Assembly: GCA_003228965.1 (NCBI GenBank)
Contig: QIGP01000441.1
Span: forward strand, 1-5,336
Reading direction: 5' to 3'
DNA: 5,336 nt
DNA from: Gammaproteobacteria bacterium
Lineage (GTDB): Bacteria > Pseudomonadota > Gammaproteobacteria > Steroidobacterales > SZUA-146
The position numbers and the translations under genes were made by a program. Below are positions 1-5,336 of the stretch, in pieces (positions within the stretch are counted from its first letter, which is position 1; the number at the start of each line of letters is the position of its first letter). The notes under the pieces were generated by a model, which had not been told where the DNA came from, made no database searches, and worked only from the letters and a program-made list of their open reading frames with translations.

Positions 1-838
1 TCCCGAGGGATATCTTGCCGCTGCTACCGCCGCCCTGCGCGCCGCAGGAAAGCTGAACAAGGGCATTGTCATGGTCAACGACTATGCAGTCATCGTCCAG
101 GGCCTTAGCTCAAACAATCAAGGCGTGGATACGTTTGAGTCATTACTCGGCGACCTTCCTGCGCAGTATCAAAGCAATATCCAAATTGGTGACCAGCGCG
201 AACTTGAGTCGCTACTGCGCATTCACCCAAGCCTGGCGGCACGGGTAGGCGCCGTAAACAATCAACCGCGCAACGAGACCACGATTGAAACCATTCGCAT
301 TCCCGTACCTCCATCCGATAGCGCAGACAATCAAGCCTCCGCTACGCAGGACTCGACGACCGCACCATCCGATACGCCGCAAGAGAGTCAACAGGAGAGT
401 CCACAGGACACAACGCCGTCCTTCGAACCTCGCACTCGCGTCGTGCAAGTGACTCAAACTATTGACCCAACCGAGTGTGCGTACCAGCTGCACGCGCAGC
501 TGACTAAACAGGCGATCAGTTTCGAAACGGGAAGCAGTGACATTGACAACAGTAGTCAGGAGCTCATGCGAGAACTCGTGCGAATTGCAAAACTGTGCCC
601 ACAAGTCGTTCTCGAAATTGCCGGACATACTGACGACCTGGGCACTCGTGAAAACAATCTGGGCTTGAGTCAGCGTCGCGCTGAATCGGTGATGGAATTT
701 CTGGTTCGCAACGGCGTGTCCTTAAGTCGCCTTCGCGCTGTAGGCTACGGCGAAGAACGACCGCTGGTTGAAAACACAACGGCGGAGCGCCGCAAAAAAA
801 ATCGGCGAATTGAATTTTCGCTGGTCGACGAGAGTTAA
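1..838 (+). CDS. OmpA-family protein with BON-like segment and C-terminal peptidoglycan-binding domain (5' partial)
   Basis: The frame is open to the window edge (first full codon at 2), so the gene starts upstream; the ATG at 71 falls inside a conserved-looking segment and is probably internal. Residues below count from that ATG. About the first 60 residues plus the 23 codons before them resemble one BON-like repeat (short strands, the motif VIVQGL, then a helix ending in LGDLP). Residues 78-120 are a Pro/Ser/Thr/Gln-rich linker, likely disordered. Residues 136-252 are an OmpA C-terminal domain with GHTDDLG (185-191), LSQRRA (199-204), GYGEERP and KKNRRIEF. D188 and R203 have the 15-residue spacing of the diaminopimelate-binding Asp and Arg of E. 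coli OmpA. C136 and C176 could form a disulfide. Expected role: non-covalent peptidoglycan attachment in the periplasm. The signal or membrane segment and any further BON repeats lie outside the window. The next gene follows after 2 bases, so the two are probably cotranscribed. Confidence 0.9.
   Translation, partial: PEGYLAAATAALRAAGKLNKGIVMVNDYAVIVQGLSSNNQGVDTFESLLGDLPAQYQSNIQIGDQRELESLLRIHPSLAARVGAVNNQPRNETTIETIRIPVPPSDSADNQASATQDSTTAPSDTPQESQQESPQDTTPSFEPRTRVVQVTQTIDPTECAYQLHAQLTKQAISFETGSSDIDNSSQELMRELVRIAKLCPQVVLEIAGHTDDLGTRENNLGLSQRRAESVMEFLVRNGVSLSRLRAVGYGEERPLVENTTAERRKKNRRIEFSLVDES
830..834 (+). promoter_or_regulatory. Ribosome binding site for the coiled-coil/HhH gene
   Basis: GAGAG lies 6 bases before the ATG at 841, inside the last codons of the upstream OmpA-family gene. 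It supports 841 as the start and suggests translation linked to the upstream gene. Confidence 0.55.
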
Positions 839-840
839 AT

Positions 841-2433
841 ATGAATCACTTTTTAGGCGTAATTGCGCTGATTATTTTTATCACCGCGCCACTTTGGTTC
901 GTCATTGGCTGGTGGTTCGCTAGCATCGAACGCGCCAAGCAGCAACGCAATCGTGAAACCGAATGGACTCACAACCTCAACACGCTCCGTCGTGATCGCG
1001 ACGGGTTCAGAGACCAGGTTGAGGTTGCCCACGGTAAAATTCGTGTGCTTGAAAACCGACGAGCTGACGGCCAATCACCACCACGATTAGCCGAAGAAGA
1101 AACCGCGAATAAAAACAAAATGGCACAACTGCAAAACCTTCTGGATCAGGCCCGACAAAAACTCAACGGTTACTCGAGAAAAATAGAAGAGCTGGGCGAA
1201 AAGAGCGTTGCGCGTGAAGATGCGCTAGAGCAACTTCGCAAGAAGTTAACCGACACGTCGCGCGCGCTGCACGAGCGTGACCAAAATCTGGCAAAGTTGA
1301 GCAGCGAGCGACCCGCGGCCAGCGGCGAGACAAGCGCGTCAGAAGACACCTCAACCATTCAACACCTTCGCATCGAACTGCAGTCCAAAAAAGACGTCGC
1401 CGAACAGGATCGTCAACGGCTTGATCACACTATTGGCGAGCATATGCAAACAATTAGTGCCCTGCGCTGTGAACTGACACAGCGCGACAAAGCCCTCGCG
1501 TCGTCTGAGAACCGTCAGGAAGCACTCGATGCGATCAGACAGGAGATGGAAGAACTCAAGAAAGAAAACCATGCGCAGTACGAAAAAATCGAGCAGCTGT
1601 CGCAGGGCAGCAAAGTAGTTGAACATCAGCGCGCCCGGCTCAACACACTGCAAATTGAATACGACGACCAACAGACTCTTATTCTTGAGCTCGAGCAAGC
1701 CGTCTCCGTCAATGAGCAACACACCAGTACTATCGTTCTGCAAAGTGAACAACTACACGACCATCAACAAACCAACGATAAACTGACGCAGTCGTACGCA
1801 GGCCTGGAACGGAAGCTTACCCAGGCTTTCGAAGACCTGGAAGCTGAACGCACCAAATCCAATGCACAAGATGAGGCAATTAATGCCCAAACCCATAAGG
1901 AATTACTAGACGTTATTGAAGACCACAAGATAACCATTTTGCGTCTCGAGCAAAAAGCGCTCAATCGAGAAAACGAGTTCGACGATGAGCTGCTTGAAAC
2001 GCGCGACACGATGGCCGCACAGGAACATATTGTGGCTCAACTAAGAGACGTTTTGTCCAAGCCTACCAGTAGCCCGGCTCGCTCAACACCGCCCAGACCA
2101 ACTACCACATATCCAACGCGAATTGCCCAGCCCCGATCGGGCGACCTGTTTGCACTCGTTGAACCGTCGGTACGATCTGTTCCGAAATCACCGTCTGTAC
2201 AACTGTTTGAACAAGCGCCACCGGTCAGCGACAACCTGAAAAAGATTAGCGGCATTGGGCCCGCTTTTGAGCGTGCGCTTAACACCCTCGGGCTATACAC
2301 CTTCGAGCAAATTGCCGAACTTGGCGAAGGCGATATTGAATGGCTAGCTCAGGAACTGCGCTCGTTTCCAGATCGCATATTAAACGGCCACTGGGTCGAG
2401 CAGGCACAGAATCTGCTGACAGACCGGGACTAG
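841..2433 (+). CDS. Membrane-anchored coiled-coil protein with C-terminal helix-hairpin-helix domain
   Basis: 530 aa, not recognised as a named gene. Residues 4-26 form one hydrophobic segment. It is followed at once by Arg/Lys-rich sequence ([10 protein letters not shown]), and almost no charge precedes it; by the positive-inside rule the long C-terminal part should be cytoplasmic. Residues ~30-405 are rich in Glu, Gln, Lys, Arg and Leu and look like a long coiled coil, with breaks near P80-P81 and around P158 to Ser168. Residues 408-463 are a Pro/Ser/Thr-rich linker. Residues 464-530 are a helix-hairpin-helix domain (LKKISGIGP at 466-474, then a TFEQIAEL motif and a DIEWL motif) of the type in COG3743-like proteins, described as flap-endonuclease-like but with no nuclease active site visible here. 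The family fold suggests DNA or protein binding; the function is unknown. Probably cotranscribed with the OmpA-family gene. Its stop shares bases with the stop of the convergent amidohydrolase gene. Confidence 0.88.
   Translation: MNHFLGVIALIIFITAPLWFVIGWWFASIERAKQQRNRETEWTHNLNTLRRDRDGFRDQVEVAHGKIRVLENRRADGQSPPRLAEEETANKNKMAQLQNLLDQARQKLNGYSRKIEELGEKSVAREDALEQLRKKLTDTSRALHERDQNLAKLSSERPAASGETSASEDTSTIQHLRIELQSKKDVAEQDRQRLDHTIGEHMQTISALRCELTQRDKALASSENRQEALDAIRQEMEELKKENHAQYEKIEQLSQGSKVVEHQRARLNTLQIEYDDQQTLILELEQAVSVNEQHTSTIVLQSEQLHDHQQTNDKLTQSYAGLERKLTQAFEDLEAERTKSNAQDEAINAQTHKELLDVIEDHKITILRLEQKALNRENEFDDELLETRDTMAAQEHIVAQLRDVLSKPTSSPARSTPPRPTTTYPTRIAQPRSGDLFALVEPSVRSVPKSPSVQLFEQAPPVSDNLKKISGIGPAFERALNTLGLYTFEQIAELGEGDIEWLAQELRSFPDRILNGHWVEQAQNLLTDRD
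2230..2430 (+). other. Helix-hairpin-helix domain region of the coiled-coil protein
   Basis: This stretch codes for residues 464-530. The key feature is the GIGP hairpin at residues 471-474, followed by a second helical unit ([12 protein letters not shown], then GDIEWL) and a closing HWVEQAQNL segment. The order and spacing match the small HhH domain that is often found alone at the C-terminus of otherwise unrelated bacterial membrane or ribosomal-protein-associated proteins. It is marked separately because it is the only part of the 530-aa protein with a recognisable fold. Confidence 0.75.
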
Positions 2434-2440
2434 TCGGGTC
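2422..2440. repeat. Inverted repeat around the shared stop codons
   Basis: The perfect 8-base palindrome GACTAGTC (2428-2435) contains both stop codons. It is flanked by GACC (2422-2425) and GGTC (2437-2440), which can pair with a small asymmetric bulge. No T-run follows on either strand, so this is not a standard intrinsic terminator. It may still slow polymerase at the convergent junction, or it may be chance. Confidence 0.4.
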
Positions 2441-3725
2441 GCCGATAGATAACGCCGTCTTTCATTACAAAGCGTACTTTTTGCATGCTTTTTATGTCAT
2501 CAATCGGATTTCCATGAACAGCGATGATGTCGGCAAGGTAGTCGGTTTCAATGCGGCCGAGATTTTCCAATTGCAAAAATTCTGCCGCTACCGACGTGGC
2601 CGATTTAATCGCGTCCATAGGGGGCATGCCAGCCTCAACCATGAGCGCAAATTCACGCGCGTTTTCACCGTGTGGCGACACACCGCTGTCGGTGCCAAAG
2701 ACAATATTCACGCCAGCTTTATAGGCGCGTGAGAACGTGTCTTTAATTTGCGGGCCTATGGTGGCGGCTTTGGGCCGCACAACTTCCGGAAAGTAGCCGT
2801 CGATTAGCGCTTTTTCGCCTACCCATTCGCCCGCCAAAATGGTGGGCACGTAGTACGTATCGTATTTGCGCATCAGCTTGGCCGTGGCCTCATCCATATA
2901 GGTACCGTGTTCAATCGATTTTACTCCGGCACGTATCGCACGCTGCATGCCCTCTGCTCCGTGCGCATGAGCGGCAACCATAAAGCCGTAGTCATTCGCC
3001 GTTTTGACAATAGCGGTAACTTCCTCTTCTGTGAACTGAGGGTTCTGACCATTGCGGGCAATGCTAAGCACGCCGCCGGTGGCCGTGATTTTTATCAGGT
3101 CAGCGCCCTCTTTGTAACGCTGCCGTACGGCTTTAGCAGCTTCAACGGGCCCGTTAATCACCCCTTGCTTCGGCCCTGGATCACCCATCAAGTCGGGACG
3201 TCGTCCATTGGTAGGATCGGCGTGACCACCCGTCGTACCAAGCGATGTAGCGGCCGTAAAAATACGCGGTCCAGGCAACTCCTTGCGTTTGATTGCGTTG
3301 CGCAATGACACTGAAACGTTGTACGAATCTCCAAGGTCACGCACTGTTGTAAAGCCTGCTTCTAATGTCTTACGTGCACTGCTTGCTGCGAATAATGCGA
3401 CGTCGGCTTCAGACTTGATAAAACGTTCGAGGTAAGCGCCCCTGCTGTATTCAAAAGACAGGTGCGTGTGCATGTCCATTAAGCCCGGCATTACCGTGTA
3501 TTCTCTGAGGTCAATGAGCGTGACACCTACGTCGGGCTCTTCGTAGCCACTGCGAACGGCAACAATAAGGCCAGCCTCTACAATTAGCGTTTTCTCAGAC
3601 TGTATTCTATTGCTTACTCCATCAATCAACTTGCCCGCATGGATCCATGTCGTCGCAGAGACCTGACCACAAAGGGCCAGACTGCACAGCGCCAGCAAGC
3701 GGGCAAAGCGTTGAAGGTACGTCAT
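2430..3725 (-). CDS. Secreted metal-dependent amidohydrolase (imidazolonepropionase/Xaa-dipeptidase-like)
   Basis: 431 aa, normal for this amidohydrolase-superfamily clade (Met_dep_hydrolase_A type). Residues 1-24 look like a Sec signal peptide ending VSA before TTW, so the mature enzyme should be periplasmic or exported. The metal ligands are complete: HTH at 86-88, the probable carboxylated lysine K212 in [10 protein letters not shown]253 (with H255) in AAHAHG, H273 in SIEHGTYMD and D346 in FGTDSG. H168 in TTGGHAD is also typical. The C-terminal part ([15 protein letters not shown], then a VMKDG motif) closes the small beta domain shared by the superfamily. Characterised relatives include Xaa-Pro and Lys/Arg-Xaa dipeptidases, but the substrate cannot be read from sequence. 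The start at 3725 overlaps the FKBP stop as ATGA and has no good Shine-Dalgarno sequence, which suggests reinitiation. It is the last gene of the msrB operon. Confidence 0.9.
   Translation of the reverse strand: MTYLQRFARLLALCSLALCGQVSATTWIHAGKLIDGVSNRIQSEKTLIVEAGLIVAVRSGYEEPDVGVTLIDLREYTVMPGLMDMHTHLSFEYSRGAYLERFIKSEADVALFAASSARKTLEAGFTTVRDLGDSYNVSVSLRNAIKRKELPGPRIFTAATSLGTTGGHADPTNGRRPDLMGDPGPKQGVINGPVEAAKAVRQRYKEGADLIKITATGGVLSIARNGQNPQFTEEEVTAIVKTANDYGFMVAAHAHGAEGMQRAIRAGVKSIEHGTYMDEATAKLMRKYDTYYVPTILAGEWVGEKALIDGYFPEVVRPKAATIGPQIKDTFSRAYKAGVNIVFGTDSGVSPHGENAREFALMVEAGMPPMDAIKSATSVAAEFLQLENLGRIETDYLADIIAVHGNPIDDIKSMQKVRFVMKDGVIYRRPD
3722..3725 (-). other. ATGA stop/start overlap between the FKBP and amidohydrolase genes
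   Basis: Read on the - strand, ATGA holds the amidohydrolase ATG (3725-3723) and the FKBP TGA (3724-3722). The bases just upstream show only a weak purine match at a poor distance, so translation of the amidohydrolase most likely depends on ribosomes finishing the FKBP gene. Confidence 0.8.
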
Positions 3726-4546
3726 TGCACTGAACTCGCTTTCACATCAAACAGTTCGACGTCAAATATTAACCTGGCGTTAGCTGGAATCGCGCCTCTG
3801 GCACGGGCGCCATAAGCCATACTGGCCGGAATGATCAGCGTGCGTTTACCGCCAACTTTCATGCCCTGAACACCAACGTCCCAGCCCTTAATTACCTGAC
3901 CTTGACCAAGTACAAAATCGAACTTGTTACCGCGGTCAACCGAGCTGTCGAATTTTTTCCCTTTACTGCTTAAAGCCTCTTCGTCGAAAAGCCATCCAGT
4001 GTAGTCGACGCTAACTCGGGCTCCGATGACTGCAACGTCACCGCTACCAATGACCTGCTCTATGATTTGTGTCGAATCTATTGCGAGTAACTCAACATCG
4101 AATATGAGCGTTGAGCTGGGTGGGATTTTACCCGAACCGTGTTGGCCGTAGCCAAGCTCGGAAGGAATGACCAGACGACGTTTACCACCCACCTTCATAC
4201 CAACAACGCCTTGGTCCCATCCTTTAATAACGCTCCCCTGGCCCAGCACAAATTCAAACTGTTTATTGCGCTTGAGCGAGCTATCAAACTCAAGCCCTTT
4301 ATTCTCAGGCTTAGTCTCGTCGAACAACCACCCGGTGTAGTGAACTGCAACGGGAGAAGCCTCGGCGGCAGCCTCCCCTTCTCCTACGGTGATGTCTTCA
4401 AGAATCAAGCCACCCTCGGTCGTCACCTTGCTAGTTGCAGCCGAAGCCGTTTCGTTTGTATCGTTACCGCCGCAGGCCGACACAAAAAGTGCCAGGCCTA
4501 TGGCAATAGCTGGTGCCAGCGCCGAGAGGCGCTCAGAGGTCTTCAT
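3722..4546 (-). CDS. FKBP-type peptidyl-prolyl cis-trans isomerase lipoprotein with two tandem FKBP domains
   Basis: 274 aa from the ATG at 4546. An in-frame TTG at 4564 adds six residues but is less likely: the ATG has AAGAGAG at good distance and gives a clean signal peptide. Residues 1-24 plus lipobox VSAC (22-25) predict a lipoprotein acylated on C25; Gly at +2 suggests outer-membrane sorting. Two complete FKBP domains follow, ~46-156 and ~161-270. Active-site residues are present in both: Y70, F87-D88, V106-I107, W110, Y133, F149 in the first; Y182, F199-D200, V218-I219, W222, Y245, F261 in the second. Both carry the same-sized insertion after the YTGWLFDE motif relative to human FKBP12, pointing to an internal duplication. 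Role: prolyl isomerisation and chaperoning of envelope proteins. The 5' end overlaps msrB by 14 bases and the 3' end overlaps the amidohydrolase by 4. Confidence 0.93.
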   Translation of the reverse strand: MKTSERLSALAPAIAIGLALFVSACGGNDTNETASAATSKVTTEGGLILEDITVGEGEAAAEASPVAVHYTGWLFDETKPENKGLEFDSSLKRNKQFEFVLGQGSVIKGWDQGVVGMKVGGKRRLVIPSELGYGQHGSGKIPPSSTLIFDVELLAIDSTQIIEQVIGSGDVAVIGARVSVDYTGWLFDEEALSSKGKKFDSSVDRGNKFDFVLGQGQVIKGWDVGVQGMKVGGKRTLIIPASMAYGARARGAIPANARLIFDVELFDVKASSVQ

Positions 4547-4940
4547 TGTTATCTCTCTTATCAAAAGTTAATGCGGCGGAATTTATGCAGTAGCGCTGAC
4601 CACTGGGCTGTGGCCCGTCGGGAAAACGGTGGCCCAAATGTGCAGAACACGAACTGCATACGGCCTCTTCACGAATCATTCCGAGGCTCGTATCGCGACG
4701 AATGGTCACGGCGCCGTTTTTCGCTTCGTCCCAAAAACTCGGCCAACCTGAGCCGGAATCGTATTTTGTATCACTGTTGAAAAGCGCCTGACCACAACAT
4801 ATACAACCGTACATGCCGGTTTCCTTGTTGTGCAACAGGGTGCCAGAATATGGACGCTCGGTTGCCCCGTCCTGAGTAACCCTGCGCTGCTCATCAGTCA
4901 ACTCAGGCACGCCTTTCTCGTCAGGTTTGGATTCGCTCAC
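4533..4940 (-). CDS. msrB: Peptide-methionine (R)-S-oxide reductase MsrB
   Basis: Reduces methionine-R-sulfoxide in oxidised proteins; no signal peptide, so cytoplasmic. I choose the GTG at 4940 (135 aa) over the TTG at 5024 (163 aa): GGGAG sits 7 bases before the GTG, and the resulting protein matches E. coli MsrB in length and cysteine numbering. The extra 28 residues lack family similarity. Zinc ligands are C46 and C49 (CICC) and C95 and C98 (CSSC). The catalytic cysteine is C118 in RYCINSAAL, with [11 protein letters not shown] before it. The usual resolving cysteine in the DSGCGWPSF motif is Ser here (S64), as in a sizeable share of MsrBs and in animal MsrB3. An additional C48 lies between the zinc cysteines. 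First gene of a three-gene operon; its end overlaps the FKBP start by 14 bases. Confidence 0.95.
   Translation of the reverse strand: MSESKPDEKGVPELTDEQRRVTQDGATERPYSGTLLHNKETGMYGCICCGQALFNSDTKYDSGSGWPSFWDEAKNGAVTIRRDTSLGMIREEAVCSSCSAHLGHRFPDGPQPSGQRYCINSAALTFDKRDNNEDL
4550..4559 (-). promoter_or_regulatory. Ribosome binding site for the FKBP gene, inside msrB
   Basis: On the - strand AAGAGAGATA precedes the ATG at 4546, with the purine core about 6 bases from the start. It lies within the last msrB codons, and it favours the ATG at 4546 over the upstream TTG at 4564. Confidence 0.6.
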
Positions 4941-4947
4941 TTCTATT

Positions 4948-4952
4948 CTCCC
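4948..4952 (-). promoter_or_regulatory. Ribosome binding site deciding the msrB GTG start
   Basis: GGGAG on the - strand is followed by 7 bases and then GTG AGC GAA. No comparable Shine-Dalgarno match precedes the longer TTG start at 5024, so the site is the main evidence for the 135-aa product. Confidence 0.65.
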
Positions 4953-4990
4953 GGTAACTGATTGAATTATCTCAGGGCGTTTAGGCCGCT

Positions 4991-5012
4991 CCACGACGTA
5001 GTGGCTCACCAC
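4991..5012 (-). other. Overlapping possible hairpins in the msrB leader
   Basis: On the - strand GTGGTG-AGC-CACTAC (5012-4998) can form a 6-bp stem with one G-U pair. The partly overlapping CCACTACGTCGTGG (5004-4991) is an inverted repeat with one mismatched pair. The two folds share the same CCAC and exclude each other. The stems are short, and the role, if any, is unknown. Confidence 0.25.
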
Positions 5013-5029
5013 CCAAGATTGCAATTCTT

Positions 5030-5058
5030 ATTAAAGACAAACGATACACTGGTACCAA
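5030..5058 (-). promoter_or_regulatory. Probable sigma70-type promoter of the msrB operon
   Basis: On the - strand, TTGGTA (5058-5053; 4 of 6 to TTGACA) and TTTAAT (5035-5030; 5 of 6 to TATAAT) are separated by exactly 17 bases. Transcription would begin near 5023, giving a leader of about 83 bases before the msrB GTG. The -10 box lacks the strongly conserved A at its second position, so this is a candidate only. Confidence 0.45.
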
Positions 5059-5108
5059 CTGTTTTTCGACGCTTGAGCGCCTGTTCGGCGGTAAATCGTA
5101 CAAACGAT
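5037..5108. repeat. 9-bp direct repeat ACAAACGAT flanking the msrB -35 region
   Basis: The copies are at 5037-5045, in the spacer between the candidate -35 and -10 boxes, and at 5100-5108, within the right half of the inverted repeat. They start 63 bases apart, about six helical turns. A 9-mer repeat in a region of this size can arise by chance at a noticeable rate, so confidence in function is low. Confidence 0.3.
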
Positions 5109-5336
5109 TTGAGATGAGTCAAATTACTGCACCGATAGCTTTGGAGCAATCGCGCCAACAAGGCGAGGTCCCTAGCCTGCATTTTTCATGAGTGCGCTGG
5201 CACTGCGTACTCAGGAAGGATATACAAGGTTGAAAAGAAAGTGGACAATTTGACAGACTGCAGTACACACCGCTTGATGGTTTTTCGCTCACTATGGCGC
5301 GGCCATTTGCGCCGATCCCCCTTGAGCCATAGCTAC
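5060..5336. other. Region without a supportable gene
   Basis: Two reading frames stay open to the window edge. A + strand frame runs from 5139 on, with possible starts at GTG 5241 and ATG 5277 and no good Shine-Dalgarno sequence. A - strand frame runs from the edge to a stop at 5122 and is oddly Cys-rich. A second - strand frame of only 15 codons ends at 5292 and could be the tail of a neighbouring gene. None resembles a family I know. A hairpin-capable TGAGTGCG/CGTACTCA pair at 5189-5213 has no T-run on either side. The stretch is probably intergenic, perhaps with the edge of a further gene at its right end. Confidence 0.5.
5093..5110. repeat. Perfect 7-bp inverted repeat upstream of the msrB promoter
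   Basis: AAATCGT-ACAA-ACGATTT lies about 35 bases upstream of the candidate -35 box. No T-run follows on either strand, so a terminator is unlikely. The position and symmetry fit an operator or activator site, but no known regulator motif was recognised. Confidence 0.4.

Noticed and set aside
1351..1752. A - strand frame of 133 codons inside the coiled-coil gene.
   Set aside because: The Leu/Phe/Val-rich product is the expected complement of Glu/Lys/Gln codons in a coiled coil, not an independent membrane protein.
2340..3308. + strand open frames at 2340-2732 and 2907-3308 opposite the amidohydrolase gene.
   Set aside because: They are antisense shadows of a gene with complete active-site motifs; their translations have no family features.
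3677..3725. A lipobox reading of the amidohydrolase signal peptide (cysteines at residues 14 and 19).
   Set aside because: Neither cysteine has a proper L-[AS]-[GA]-C context, and a standard signal peptidase I site (VSA) follows at residues 22-24.
4139..4780. A 213-codon + strand frame opposite the FKBP and msrB genes.
   Set aside because: It spans two well-identified genes on the other strand, has no plausible domain and reads as low-quality protein sequence.
5189..5213. An 8-bp stem with one G-U pair (TGAGTGCG/CGTACTCA) as a possible terminator.
   Set aside because: No run of T follows the stem on either strand, and there is no identified gene end next to it.
5250..5278. Perfect TTGACA on the + strand at 5250-5255, suggesting a promoter for a gene to the right.
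   Set aside because: No acceptable -10 box lies 16-18 bases downstream (the candidates are CTTGAT or TTGATG), and no convincing gene starts after it within the window.
5122..5334. A - strand frame of about 70 codons open to the right edge.
   Set aside because: The translation is unusually rich in Cys and Ser, with no domain-like pattern, and lies in a region where other frames are also open by chance.
5241..5336. Start of a + strand gene at GTG 5241 or ATG 5277, open to the window end.
   Set aside because: It has only 20-32 codons, no good Shine-Dalgarno sequence and no recognisable protein motif. It may be real but cannot be supported from this window.

Overview
The window looks like chromosomal DNA of a Gram-negative bacterium, most likely a (perhaps marine) gammaproteobacterium. 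The support is an OmpA-type peptidoglycan-binding domain, a lipobox lipoprotein without the Asp+2 inner-membrane retention signal, a secreted amidohydrolase and an E. coli-sized MsrB. The taxonomic guess rests on protein style only and is weak below the Gram-negative level. No tRNA, rRNA, CRISPR array, insertion sequence or phage gene was seen.

Layout. Two gene blocks converge. On the + strand (1-2433) are a 5'-truncated OmpA-family protein, with a BON-like segment, a disordered linker and an OmpA C-terminal domain, and, 2 bases later, a 530-aa protein with one N-terminal membrane segment, a long coiled coil, a Pro-rich linker and a C-terminal helix-hairpin-helix domain. On the - strand (read from about 5060 down to 2430) is a compressed three-gene operon: msrB, then a tandem-domain FKBP prolyl isomerase lipoprotein (14-base overlap with msrB), then a secreted metal-dependent amidohydrolase (4-base ATGA overlap with the FKBP gene). 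The two blocks meet tail to tail so tightly that both stop codons lie in one CTAG tetramer at 2430-2433.

How the genes may work together. The - strand operon looks like protein maintenance: cytoplasmic methionine-R-sulfoxide repair, envelope prolyl isomerisation, and a periplasmic hydrolase of a clade that includes dipeptidases. The + strand pair looks structural: one product can grip peptidoglycan, and the other is an inner-membrane-anchored rod whose end carries a domain of a DNA-binding fold family. A wall-to-nucleoid link is an inference, not shown.

The last ~280 bases (5060-5336) hold no gene I can support. They contain a perfect 7-bp inverted repeat and a 9-bp direct repeat near the probable msrB promoter, plus short frames open to the window edge. 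Most of the window is ordinary coding sequence. The points most worth a second look are the + strand pair, the MsrB cysteine pattern and the overlapping stop codons.
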